In this document: in pieces, positions 8,576-16,801 of the stretch
Layout of the letters: every line of letters begins with the position of its first letter
Numbering within the stretch: position 1 is the stretch's first letter
From: Chara braunii
Lineage: Eukaryota; Streptophyta; Charophyceae; Charales; Characeae
DNA: 32,854 bases
Assembly: GCA_003427395.1 (NCBI GenBank)
Contig: BFEA01000120.1
Coordinates: 2,366,565 to 2,399,418, forward strand
Reading direction: 5' to 3'
Made by a program: the position numbers and the translations under genes
Notes under the pieces: model-generated
Told to the model about the DNA's origin: nothing
Seen by the model: only the letters and a program-made list of their open reading frames with translations
The model's database searches: none

Positions 8576-8945
8576 CCGTTCCTATCACGAATGTGAACGG
8601 TGCGGTGGTAGAAGTTCATCGGGTGGTCCTTGCTTTGCATCCACGACATGCCCAAAATCATGTCAAACTTGGTGTCCAAAATGTCGAAGGACACGGCCTC
8701 GTGTGTGTGCGGGGCAAAGTACACGGGGACAAAATCAATACACTGGTCGATAGACTTGTGTGTGCGATCGTCGGCCAATGTGACTTGCGTGGGCTGCGAG
8801 TTCCTTCCAACGCGTGGCCCAAGGCCCGCACGTACCTCGAAATCTTGGCTCATATAGTTGTGAGTTGCTCCGCGATCAATCAAAGCGCTACAGGTAACTT
8901 CTCCGATCTAATTGCGTATGTACAACAATGGCGCGTCGTTGTTGT
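8576..8945 (-). pseudogene. Aspartic protease region of gag-pol
   Basis: This minus-strand frame holds a retropepsin-like domain: MIDRGATHNYMSQDF at the active-site position, TQVTLADDRTHKSID, then VSFDILDTKFDMILGMSWMQ, the hydrophobic ILGMSW flap-side motif typical of gypsy proteases. The active site reads D-R-G-A where D-S/T-G-A is normal, so the residue after the catalytic Asp is changed. The retroelement part ends about 8576; the further translation to 8461 (FFFALFLEYNF) runs into the inserted foreign DNA. The N-terminal edge lies around 8900-8945 in a different frame (LLYIRN). Confidence 0.8.
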
Positions 8946-9547
8946 TATGCCGTTGTGTCTTGAACTCGCGGTCGATCTTTGCAAGATAGTCGCAAAGGTT
9001 GACAACCTCTACTTCGACGCCCATCAACGAAGCTGGTACTGCAGCAGGCAAGTACTCCCGCAATTGTGCCATTAGCGCGTTGCAATGCGGTTTCGGCAAT
9101 CGACTGGTTGGGGGAAGGGGGGGGCATCCATTGGAAGTCCGCGATCGTCAACGGGTCGAGTTCCTCAAGCGTTGACCATGACGTTGAGTCCCCGAGGAAG
9201 TTTGCCGGCGAAGCTGCCGAATCGGTTGCCGATGGTGATGAAACCGTGCATGCGGTAGAGTCTTGCACATTGAGTGGCTGGTCCAACGGTGGGACCAAGT
9301 GGACAGCGTAATCCTCGTAAGTGTACCAAGGACTTGCGACATCCTCGTTCTCCCTGGATGTATAGGAGGCCGCTAGCAAGGCGGCCGAATCCGGCGGAGT
9401 GAGAGGTGGAGTCGCCTCACCTCCTGCGCAGCTCAGTTTCCCGAGCTGGTTCGAGTTCGAACATCCTCCTTGCCTTGATCTTGGCATTGGGAGGTCTTGT
9501 GCTTGGTGCTGTTGCACCAATAGCAGCAGCCATACCGGCTGTGTCAC
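8945..9547 (-). pseudogene. Gag-protease linker, Ser/Thr/Pro rich
   Basis: A 200-residue open frame links gag to protease. It contains YTSRENEDVASPWYTYEDYA, then HLVPPLDQPLNVQDSTA, and SWSTLEELDPLTIADFQWMP, then IAETALQRANGTIAGVLAC. There are no catalytic motifs. Low-complexity acidic and Ser/Pro stretches between the zinc knuckle and the protease are common in these elements. The frame differs from the gag nucleocapsid frame upstream, so a frameshift occurs near 9430-9480. I recognise it only by position and by recollection of similar Chara retroelement proteins. Confidence 0.65.
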
Positions 9548-9985
9548 TTGTATTCGACCTCGGCCAATCTAAACTTGACCCATGGTACTGGCTGTTCGTT
9601 TCTGGCTGGCGATGCTGGTTTCGGCTTCCCTCTTCCACGGGATTTGTTGTTGCTTCACGGCTGGACGGCAGCCACCTGATCTCCCTCACGTGATGTTGGG
9701 GTGGCTGCCGGGTCTTCCACAAGTTTGTCCGGTTGGACTGCAGCAACTGGCTGCGGACACGGACCAAATTTTCCTTTCTCCACATAGGCTGGCTGTGACA
9801 CAAATTTCTCGTGTGCTGCGGCCTGGTTGGTCTTGATGATCTCACGAGCCTTGTCGATGATTTCGGCGAAGGTCGTGTACTTTTCGTGATCTCCAAGAGC
9901 GAGGCTCAAGGCGGCACACGGACCGGTTGTAGAACTCGCAGCGCAAATTCGAAAATGGCAAGTCAAGATCGGGTGTTGCCACAAT
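9484..9985 (-). pseudogene. Gag nucleocapsid part with CCHC zinc knuckle
   Basis: The minus frame at 9655-9984 reads ALSLALGDHEKYTTFAEIID, then KAREIIKTNQAAAHEKFV, the end of the gag domain. It ends at TGA/TAA-type stops near 9655. A perfect CX2CX4HX4C knuckle, CYWCNSTKHKTSQC, is in yet another frame at 9484-9525 (minus). Nucleocapsid knuckles bind the element's RNA. The three-frame scatter means at least two indels in this stretch. Overlapping Arg/Pro-rich frames are shadows. Confidence 0.75.
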
Positions 9986-10522
9986 CTTTTGCCATTCCGT
10001 GAGCCAGTTGCGTGTTAGTGTGTTGCCTTGAGTCATGGCGAAGAGGCGGTTGATGGCGAGCGCCAGATCGTTGTCAATGATAAACCACTTCTTCCATTCC
10101 TTCGTCAGATCTCCCCATGAGATCTTGGTGTGAAGGTCGGCGACCTGGACGCCGTGGATGGTTGCCATGTTGTTTAGCCAAATCTGGCATCCACCCTTGG
10201 AGTTGAGGTACAGCGCCGAGATGTACAAGTAGTCGGGGGACCGATGAATCCGAGTCTCCGTCGTAAAGGACTGCAGCCAGGTGAATGGATCCTGCTGCGT
10301 ATAGTCATCAAACTTCTCGATTCGGAACGTCGGCATTCTGTACTGCCGCGATGCACCACTGATGCCATCGGTGGCGGGCGACTGTTGTAGCTGCCTAATC
10401 TCGGTCTTCAAGGTGCCGAGCTGCGCGCTGATGGTGGGTGCGGAGGAGAAAGTCTTGATGTCGCCGAGCATTGCGAGTACGTGGTCGAGTCGTTGCTCCT
10501 GCACTGCTGGGGTTGCCAGCAT
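9842..10522 (-). pseudogene. Gag capsid domain of the chromovirus
   Basis: A 226-residue frame contains RMPTFRIEKFDDYTQQDPFT, then WLQSFTTETRIHRSPDYLY, GGCQIWLNNMATIHGVQVAD, WGDLTKEWKKWFIIDNDLAL and NTLTRNWLTEWQKIV. This matches the retrotransposon gag layout (W in WL, the W-F helix, LxxW). After SNLRCEFYNRSV the frame leaves the expected sequence, which resumes in the 9655-9984 frame. It is upstream-joined by frameshift to the coiled-coil segment, with overlap at 10408-10522. Confidence 0.8.
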
Positions 10523-11151
10523 TGGGTCTTGGTGCTGCTTGCTCCAGGTCCTGTAGCCCGTGTGGCATCCTCGTGCAGATCCTTGTGGTTCCGCACTGCC
10601 TGTTGGAGATTCTCCAATTCCTGGTGCTGTTTCTCTAACTCGGACTGCAGTTGGTTACAAGTGTAAACCAACCGGGTCACGAGTTTGGAGAGGAACTCCT
10701 TGTGTTGCTCTTCCGGTGTTGCGTCGTCATGGCCCTTGGATGGTTCAAAATGCCAAAATTTGAGCCTTTTGACGCGGGCGGCTTCGTGCCACTGCAACAG
10801 GTCTTGGGCCTGCTTGCGGCGGGCCTGAGCATCTGCGTCAGCTGCAGCCTGAAGCCACTGCTTTTCAGCTGCTGCCGCTGCTTCTGCCTGTAGGCGGGCA
10901 GCCTCGGCTTCCGCCTGGCGCTGTTCCACAGCCTCGATCTGTGCGAGCATCACCCGCTTGTGGAAATCGGCAATGGACGCGCCGGCGAGTTGGCCGGGCA
11001 TGTCCAAAGCTGGAGCCGGCATGGTGATGGGGCACTGCTGTCGTGGCACTGCTGACGTGGTACTGCTGACGGCACTTACCAAACCGGGAAAAGATGACAA
11101 GGGGCTGGGTGGGAGGGAAATGCAGGTAGGCAAGCAAACTGCACTTTCCAT
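10408..11151 (-). pseudogene. Gag N-terminus, Ala/Glu/Gln-rich coiled coil
   Basis: This frame starts at one of two Met codons: the first at 11151, or MPAPALDMPGQLAG at about 11022, which I prefer because the sequence before it is poorly gag-like. Residues such as RVMLAQIEAVEQRQAEAEAA, then LQAEAAAAAEKQWLQAAADA, form a long charged helix. Next come FLSKLVTRLVYTCNQLQSE and EKQHQELENLQQAVRNHKDL, clear heptad-like coiled coil. The frame should pass into the capsid frame near 10480-10522. Coiled-coil gag N-termini support particle assembly in LTR elements. Confidence 0.75.
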
Positions 11152-11750
11152 TCCCGGTCCAAATCAACAGAAAAGATAAAAAAGAATAAGAGAAAGGATT
11201 CCTCTTTTTTTTGTTTTTGAATATCTGTCGATCTGATATCAGTGAGGCATTTTCGGAGTATGAGTGAGATCTAGGCAAGGCTCGCAAAATTTTGAATTTC
11301 CAAAAAAATGCAACTTAAAAAAAACAAACGAGAATTTGTGCGAAGTAGAATGGAGGTTCAAATTTCAGAAAAGAACAAGTCAAGGTTCCAAGGAAATGAC
11401 GAACTCCCTAACGGTCCCTAACCTAATTAACCTAAATGCCCTGATCCGAACCTGAAACGTTAAACATCGTAGTTTTCCAAAGATTTCGGGAAATCGCAAA
11501 ATTTGCGGAATTCCGGATTCCGCAGAATCGCAAAATTTGTGGAATTTCGGATTTTGCGGAATTGCGAAATTCGCGGGAATTCCAGATTTCGTGGAATCGT
11601 GAAATTTGCGGAATTCCGGATTTGTAACTTCAGAAAAGAAAACATGTTTTGCAGGAAGTTGACAAATTCCTTCTTGATTAATTAATTTATCAATCAATCA
11701 ATCAATCAAGCTGGCTCTTTGATTGGGCAGATCCTCTGACTTAGAGGTCT
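11152..11750 (-). promoter_or_regulatory. 5' leader between primer site and gag, with 34-bp tandem repeats
   Basis: This is non-coding leader on the element's sense strand. It holds four tandem copies of a ~34-bp unit starting near 11493, 11527, 11561 and 11596, each a version of AATCGCAAAATTTGCGGAAT, then TCCGGATT. (ATCA)n lies at 11691-11708. Short frames across the repeats (NPEFRKF, SGIP) reflect periodicity and are not genes. Confidence 0.6.
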
Positions 11751-11762
11751 GCTCCGATACCA
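11751..11762 (-). promoter_or_regulatory. Primer-binding site, initiator-Met tRNA type
   Basis: On the element's strand, three bases after the LTR end (TATGCGACA, then GTT), comes TGGTATCGGAGC. Plant LTR elements commonly use TGGTATCAGAGC, complementary to the 3' end of tRNA-iMet; one position differs here. Its exact placement confirms the LTR edge at 11766 and the minus-strand direction. Confidence 0.8.
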
Positions 11763-12122
11763 AACTGTCGCATACCGAAAGGGTGCAGACCAGAACCAAG
11801 AACCGACCTCTCTCAGATATAGCAATATGCCACAGCGGAAGACTGTAATACCAATAATCAGACCAATCAATGTCAGAATACGGACAGGACATACATCATC
11901 ATCATCACAAGGTGTGCAGGGCCTGGCGCCACACACAGGAAGAATGCACCAGGCTCAGAACATACATGGATGAAGAGGAGGGAGAAGAGACGAAGAAGAG
12001 GCAGAAAGGGGAGAGAATGTCGTCAACCCAGATGTCACCAATATCGATCCCCAAATAGTCCCCCACGATGTCTCGGTCCAAATGTCAAGTCTGAATCCAA
12101 ATGTCGCCAAATCCCAGTGTCT

Positions 12123-12125
<3 letters not shown>

Positions 12126-12203
<78 letters not shown>
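12126..12203. repeat. (TC)n tract inside the 5' LTR
   Basis: A pure dinucleotide run ending in TGTGATGGCACTGAGTCTGATGG-type sequence (short duplication of GATGGCACTGAG). A second tract is at 12287-12310. Confidence 0.9.
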
Positions 12204-12206
<3 letters not shown>

Positions 12207-12531
12207 ATGGCACTGAGTCTGATGGCACTGAGAAGACAGAGCGCTGGAGGGTGAGGAGGAGATGGAGGACGAGAGGAAGAAGAAGAGTCTCTCTCTCTCT
12301 CTCTCTCTCTTGGTACCAGATACTGACCTGGTTAAAGGTGGCGCCTTGATGCAGGTACGGACGCACTGACTCCGGCCTCTGCCACTCTCCTCTCCGTAGC
12401 ACTACCCTGAATCCTAACAGCGCCCTGCGCTGGAAGACTACTCCTATCGTCAACTACTGTAGCCGCAGCATCTCCTGAAGAGTGCCGCCACGAATGCCTG
12501 AAGACTGAATGCTGCCTCCTAGGCGGACCGG

Positions 12532-12541
12532 CTATATATAG
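12532..12541 (-). promoter_or_regulatory. TATA-like box of the 5' LTR
   Basis: CTATATATAG is palindromic and conserved in both LTRs (also 4853-4862). In the 5' LTR it would direct transcription of the minus-strand element. Confidence 0.5.
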
Positions 12542-12886
12542 CGCTGGTCCGGCTGGGAGGCTGCTCTCACCAATGCCGAACGGCACCAGTCCCTAGCGCC
12601 CAAAAGTCTGGCGCCTAAGTTGGCGCCCAAAATTGAATCTTCAAATTTGAAGCAGGGCCTCAAACAGCCTGGAAGCCTACTGTACCTATACCGGGTCTGG
12701 CCCCAAAACGGCGCCAGGGCCTGCCTATGGCCTACCGACCAACGGGGCCTACCTAGGCTGAAACGACACAGGCCTGACGGGCCTCTACCTAAGCTGAACC
12801 GACACAGGGCCTGAAGGGCCCCTACCTAAACCCTGTCCTGCCCGGTCGGGCCCTGCGGGGCCCCGTGTGGTGCTCAGTATGCCACA

Positions 12887-12891
12887 CTGAG
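12887..12891. repeat. Target-site duplication (right), CTGAG
   Basis: Matches 2952-2956. It also forms part of a local palindrome GCTCAGT-ATGCCAC-ACTGAGC, so chance agreement is not fully excluded. Confidence 0.7.
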
Positions 12892-13340
12892 CCTGCACAC
12901 GGGCCCCATTTCGGGGGCCTGACGGTTGCTGGGGCCCCCTAGGCCGCACACCTTCAAACATGCGCCCTGGAGGCCCACGTCCGGCCTTAGGGCTGCAGGT
13001 TTCGATTTGAGGCAGCATTTATTTATTTATTTATTTGTTCGCTGTCCTATTTTCGTCTGTTCAGGTGTGGTTTCGGACTCGCAGTTCAGTACGTCCGAAC
13101 AGACCTTGGGTCTGTTTGGACAAGGCCACATTTTTGGCCCAGTACGGACATAGGCAGGCCCTGTTGGGCCAGGTCCACTTTTGTCCGGTAGCGGACACTC
13201 CCTGCTGGTCCACTTTTGTCCGGTAGCGGACACTCCCTGCTGCATCAGCAGGGAGGGTCTGGACGTCTGGTAGGGACCCAGGCAGGCCATTTTAGGCCCA
13301 GGGCCAGAGGCACACGGAGGGCACACCCACGAGGCCAGCG
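12892..13340. other. GC-rich gene-free DNA with (TTTA)n, a 36-bp duplication and a strong hairpin
   Basis: GGGCCCC-type stretches run to about 12990, then (ATTT)n at 13017-13036. GTCCACTTTTGTCCGGTAGC and the following GGACACTCCCTGCT occur twice (about 13171 and 13208). The second copy runs into a 10-bp perfect inverted repeat CTCCCTGCTG-CAT-CAGCAGGGAG (13233-13255). I see no gene. Confidence 0.5.
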
Positions 13341-13660
13341 CTACTTATCGCTGGGCCACGCTAGGGCAGACACACAGTTCGAGTAGATCACTTCTTGGGC
13401 GACATGCTGCTGGAGCAATGCAACAGCGCTATACTGGCGGTAGAGGTGTAGGTAGGGAATGAGGCGGAGGCCATACCTGCGTCGGCGAGTACTCACATGG
13501 GCGCCATAGCTGGTCTTCATGCCAGCGCCCTGCAGCACAGAGAGGCACGCGGTGACAGTCAGTACGTGGTGGCAGTTACCTGCAGGTGAGGTAGCAAGGA
13601 GGACATCTTCTTCTCCTTCTTCTCTCACCCTCCATCTCTCCTCCTTCCTTTTTCTCTCTT
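13341..13660 (-). other. Possible minus-strand exon remnants, unrecognised
   Basis: On the minus strand, CTGTGCTGCAG is followed by a 33-base stretch coding GAGMKTSYGAH and then GTGAGTACTC, a good acceptor and donor pair (exon candidate 13497-13529). Another acceptor-like CGACGCAG lies near 13478. I do not recognise a protein, and one tiny exon is weak evidence. An alternative is chance splice-like strings in non-coding DNA. Confidence 0.15.
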
Positions 13661-13715
13661 CTTCTTCTTCTTCTTCTTCTTCTTCTTCTTCTTCTTCTTC
13701 TTCTTCTTCTTCTTT
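13655..13715. repeat. (TTC)n microsatellite
   Basis: Pure CTT/TTC run of about 60 bases following a C/T-rich stretch. Confidence 0.95.
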
Positions 13716-14254
13716 CAGAGAGAGGGAGAGAGGTTACAGGCAGAGGTTACATCGGGCATGAAGCCCAGGATCTGATTCGACATTTTGTGGCGGACATTGA
13801 TTACACATTCGGCAGGGAGACTATTTTTGGACTTTGCTATCGCGATCTTGGTCTTCTCCCTCACCTGAGTCACCTCCATCTTTGTCTCGCCTCTCCCCCA
13901 TCTCCTCGTCCGTGGTATCTCCCCCCATGTGTGTGTTAAAGGAGGGACCTTTCTTCCATGTATGCGGTCCCTCCTCCCTCTCTCACATGTGTGGTGTATG
14001 ATGGGGTGTCGCGTCAGTATCTGACAGGTCAGGTCATATCATTGAGTCTTCCTCTGCGCTACATTGTGCTATTTTCTTATGTATCTGGATGTACATTGCT
14101 TGTTGATGCTTTGCTGATGCTGCATCGTCAATTTGCGGATCCTTGGCTCCATATACATCGCTCAACTGAGCATGTATCAGTATGTCAGAGGGGACGTTCC
14201 AGTTACCGTTCTGACCCTAGACAACATCCTAACACAGGGCGGGGTAAACATCCG
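13716..14254. other. Gene-free stretch upstream of the cyclohydrolase gene
   Basis: The sequence has average complexity and short overlapping plus-strand frames (for example 14133-14339, which includes the dispersed repeat). None is recognisable. The frame MYQYVRGDVPVTVLTLDNIL, then TQGGVNIRGSSCMKIEAIL, is open but lacks known motifs. Confidence 0.35.
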
Positions 14255-14318
14255 TGGAAGTTCGTGCATGAAGATTGAGGCCATACTTGAGTTTATCAGA
14301 CTGTTATCTTCTTCCTGG
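14255..14318 (+). repeat. Dispersed repeat, copy B (partner at 2834)
   Basis: 56 of 62 bases match copy A by eye. Both copies are in plus orientation, one outside each end of the chromovirus and about 11.4 kb apart. Confidence 0.6.
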
Positions 14319-14523
14319 GAGTTTTGGCATTTCAGTTAACCATGTCTGATAACCTATTCACTTTTCCTTCTTGCGCTGGGTATCTCATCACGGACCACTT
14401 TTTTGTCGTGTTCAATCCATGAGTATGAGATGAGAATGTCTCTTCTGAGAACACGTGGGGCATATCTTTGTGGTGTGTTGGCCTTGCAGGGTCTATGTTA
14501 GAGCCAAATTTCTGTGTCCTTCG

Positions 14524-14607
14524 GGTTTTACGAGTCTAGCTTCCTGTTTTGGAAAGTGAGCTGTTTTACGAGCCTACCTATATCTTCCAGTTTTGGAAAG
14601 TGAGCTG
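14524..14607 (+). repeat. Two tandem ~41-bp units upstream of the cyclohydrolase exon
   Basis: GTTTTACGAG(T/C)CTA is followed in each unit by TTCC(T/A)GTTTTGGAAAGTGAGC; the units start near 14525 and 14563. Confidence 0.7.
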
Positions 14608-14663
14608 TGTGTGCGATCAGCAAGTGGGTTTGCTGGCCCAGTGGGCCGTGCCGTGGCAGAGAA

Positions 14664-14962
14664 CTTCAACCAGTGGTGTGTACCTATATATAGTTCGGCA
14701 CCTGGCAGTCTGAACCTGTCCTTGGTATCTGGTTTGGACCAGCGGTTCAGAGGTTAGTTAAACTGTGGGCCACAGTACAAGCCATAACTTTGCACATAGC
14801 TTGAACCAGTGGTGTGTAGGTATATAGAGTCCGGGCACCTGGCAGTTTGAACCTGTCCTTGGAATCTGGTTTGGACCAGCGGTCCAGAGGTTAGTTAAAC
14901 TGTGGGCCAGAGTACAAGCCACAACCTAGCTACATTGTGGGCCACGGTACAAGCCACTGGTT
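14664..14962 (+). promoter_or_regulatory. Tandemly duplicated 136-bp module with TATA-like boxes, candidate promoter
   Basis: Copy 1 (14664-14799) and copy 2 (14800-14935) share CTT(C/G)AACCAGTGGTGTGTA, a TATA-like element (TATATATA at 14685-14692; TATATAGA at 14821-14828), GGCACCTGGCAGT, TGAACCTGTCCTTGG, CTGGTTTGGACCAGCGGT, CAGAGGTTAGTTAAACTGTG and CAGTACAAGCC. A third partial unit (GTGGGCCACGGTACAAGCCA) follows at 14937-14958. The first ATG of the cyclohydrolase frame is 225-370 bases downstream, a plausible distance for a core promoter plus 5' leader. Promoter function is inferred from position and the TATA strings only. Confidence 0.45.
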
Positions 14963-15053
14963 GCAGACTGTGGGTCATTTTGACTTAGCCGCTTACGTCT
15001 GGATTGCGCTGTGTGCTAGTTGTGGCAGTCTGGTCAGGCCCACTTGAAGTGAC

Positions 15054-16266
15054 ATGGGGGACTCCTTGGGGGTCTCCCACAGATGCAGCAGCCCGTGCTC
15101 TGAGCCGATATTGTACTCCGTCAACGGTTCGAGTTCGGACAACGGTGCGAGTTCAGGGACCGGATGGTACTTTGGTGATGCCGACATCCCGAATGGCATA
15201 GTGACTCCTAATGGATGCGATCATCTTGCTTCGGAGAATGTTCCGAATGCCTTGCATCAAAATGGAGACCAGGCTGTTTCAAATGGCTTCGAGGACGCAG
15301 TGCGGCTCGTTGAAAATGTTGGGGCTTCTCATCGCCACTCGACGAGTTATTTATGGCGAGCTGAGGTGAATGCACGATCAAGGAGAGAAGGTTGTCAGGG
15401 TAACACAACAAAGAAGAAACAATTCGACAGCGAACTCGCTTCGGAGAATGTTCTGAATGCCTCGCGTCAAAATGCAGACCAGGGTGTTTCAAATGGCTTC
15501 AATGATGCGGCGCAGTTGGTCGAAAACGGTGGGCCCCTAACTCGAGCTGAGGTAAATGCAGGATCGAGGAGAGAAGGTTGTCCGGGTAACACAACAGGTT
15601 GTCCGGGTAGCACAACAAAAAAGAAACAATTCGACAGCGAACTCGCTTCAGAGAATGCTCTGAATGCCTCGCGTCAAAATGCAGACCAGGGTGTTTCAAA
15701 TGGCTTCAATGATGCAGCGCAGTCGGTCGAAAATGGTGGGCCCCTAACTCGAGCTGAGGTGAATGCAGGATCAAGGAGAGAAGGCTNTCNGGGTAACACA
15801 ACAGAGAAGAAACAATTCAACAGCGAACTCGCTTCGGAGAGCTTTGTGAATGCCGCGCGTCAAAATGCAGACCAGGGTGTTTCAAATGGCTTCAATGATG
15901 CGGCGCAGTTGGTTGAAAATGGCGGGCCTTCTCATCAGCATTCGGCGAGTCATGCATGGCGAGTTGAGGTGCGTGGAGGATCAAGGAGAGAGGGTTGTGA
16001 GGGTAACACAACAAAGACGAATGGGAAGAGTCGTTCAGAACAATCTGGCACTGAATATGGCGATGATGCGTATGAAGGTGATGACACTGGCGTTGGCGGG
16101 GGTCATCATGCTGATGACAATCATCGTGCTTGTAATGATGAGGTGCCAAGCTGTATGGAGGGATGTGTTACCACCTTGCTTCAGGGACTGGGCGAAGACG
16201 TGGGGAGAGAGGGCCTGCTGAGAACTCCATTTCGTGTTGCGAAAGCACTTCAGTTTTTCACCGAAG
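15054..16266 (+). CDS. GCH1: GTP cyclohydrolase I, first coding exon, with long repeat-built N-terminus
   Basis: GTP cyclohydrolase I converts GTP to 7,8-dihydroneopterin triphosphate, the first step of folate (pterin) synthesis, cytosolic in plants. The match is at the exon end: CVTTLLQGLGEDVGREGLLR, then TPFRVAKALQFFTEG (about residues 366-404), aligning with the start of the first of the two tandem cyclohydrolase lobes of plant enzymes. The ATG at 15054 is chosen because an in-frame TGA lies three codons upstream. Residues 58 to about 325 are four repeats (starts at 58, 128, 197, 259), each beginning LASE and containing QNxDQxVSNGF and a VEN motif; residues 330-360 are Asp/His/Gly rich. 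Plant enzymes normally have only a short N-terminus. The coding sequence breaks at GAAG/GTATTT, a normal donor. Later exons are not recognised. Two N bases (15787, 15790) leave two codons unknown. Confidence 0.85.
15225..16030 (+). repeat. Four in-frame tandem repeats of ~186-210 bp within the cyclohydrolase exon
   Basis: Units start at 15225, 15435, 15642 and 15828 (210, 207, 186 and about 200 bp, all multiples of three where measurable). Each has CTTCGGAGA/CTTCAGAGA, CGTCAAAATGCAGACCAGG, GTTTCAAATGGCTTC, GTCGAAAA and AGGAGAGAAGG in order. Units 2 and 3 are most alike; unit 2 has an extra internal duplication of GGTTGTCCGGGTA(A/G)CACAACA. The Ns fall in unit 3. Confidence 0.9.
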
Positions 16267-16500
16267 GTATTTATCTTCACACTTGCGCCTCCCCTCCCCT
16301 CCCCCTCCCCCCCCGCCAACCCCACCCCACCTAGCCCCACCCTGCCCCACCCTGCCCCATGAAGCTGGTGATCGTAACAGAACCCATCATTTGTCTCCTT
16401 CTGTTTTTCTCTTCTTTTTTCTTTTTGTGTGTGTGTGCTTCTGGTGATCTGAGAACTCGTGTCTTTCTGTGAATTTCAGAATTTGAAAGATTTGGCAACC
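16267..16500 (+). other. Start of putative intron 1, C-rich
   Basis: It opens with GTATTT after the cyclohydrolase exon. A C-rich stretch (CCCCTCCCC, then CCCCA repeats, 16287-16360) follows, then T-rich sequence. The open frame does run on to 16334, but the C-rich translation (PPLPLPPRQPHPT) is not cyclohydrolase-like, which supports splicing at 16266. No acceptor exon was recognised downstream. Confidence 0.6.
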
Positions 16501-16598
16501 ATCACTCTCTCTTTTTCAAAAGGGCGACGGCCTTTCGATATCATCATTGAACTGACCGGCCCCAGGCAAGCAGAATGATCTTCTTCTTTTCATCTGAA

Positions 16599-16669
16599 GG
16601 TATCTGGGTTCGAACTCTGGTCTGTATTTCAACAGTTCAGGGTTGTACCAACTGAGCTGCCCGTGGGAG
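16599..16669 (-). ncRNA. tRNA-derived SINE head
   Basis: On the minus strand, an A-box-like AGCTCAGTTGGTACA is followed about 41 bases later by a B-box-like GAGTTCGAACCC, the spacing of an internal RNA polymerase III promoter. The acceptor ends do not pair, so this is not a working tRNA. The body probably extends leftward on the plus map to about 16500, but its end is not defined. Confidence 0.5.
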
Positions 16670-16793
16670 CTTTAGCTCGTCGAGTTATGAGCGTCTTTGA
16701 AAAGAAGGGTTGAAGGCTAAGCCTTTTTTCGAGAAATCATGCCACTAGATTTCGTATGCGCCCCGTTGGTAACAATTACTCCTTTTGCAGTGA

Positions 16794-16801
16794 CCTGTTC
16801 C
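16794..16801. repeat. hAT target-site duplication (left), CCTGTTCC
   Basis: Perfect 8-base copy of 17733-17740. Confidence 0.85.

Larger units (their letters stand above)
2957..12886 (-). mobile_element. Ty3/gypsy chromovirus LTR retrotransposon (decayed, nested insertions)
   Basis: The element runs on the minus strand. Two similar LTRs (2957-5186 and 11766-12886) flank an internal region coding gag with zinc knuckle, aspartic protease, reverse transcriptase, RNase H, integrase and a C-terminal chromodomain-like segment. This order, with RT before integrase, defines Ty3/gypsy, and the chromodomain places it among chromoviruses. LTR ends are TGTCGCATAC and GTATGCCACA, a 9/10 inverted match starting TG and ending CA. 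CTGAG is duplicated on both sides. The primer site complements initiator-Met tRNA. It is not autonomous: several frameshifts and in-frame stops, a LINE in one LTR, an organellar DNA insert in pol and a missing polypurine tract were seen. Confidence 0.93.
11766..12886 (-). repeat. 5' LTR of the chromovirus (1,121 bp)
   Basis: This is the continuous LTR, TGTCGCATAC to GTATGCCACA on the plus strand. A TATA-like CTATATATAG (12532-12541) gives a predicted transcription start about 25-35 bases further along the minus strand, near 12505. That leaves about 350 bp of U3 (12541-12886), with the two (GA)n tracts in the transcribed leader. By eye it is over 90 percent identical to the left LTR outside microsatellites, so both have diverged since insertion. 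Confidence 0.88.

Noticed and set aside
12872-12893. GCTCAGT-ATGCCAC-ACTGAGC palindrome as an independent element
   Set aside because: It spans the LTR end and the CTGAG target duplication; LTR terminus plus duplication explains most of it, though the overlap slightly weakens the duplication evidence.
16267-16334. Extending the cyclohydrolase coding region to the frame's stop at 16334
   Set aside because: The translation becomes C-rich low-complexity Pro/Arg, and a normal GT donor sits exactly where family similarity ends.
15208-16340. Minus-strand frames with repeated HPGLHFDARHSEH
   Set aside because: They mirror the repeats of the plus-strand cyclohydrolase exon, which alone has a recognised domain and splice site.
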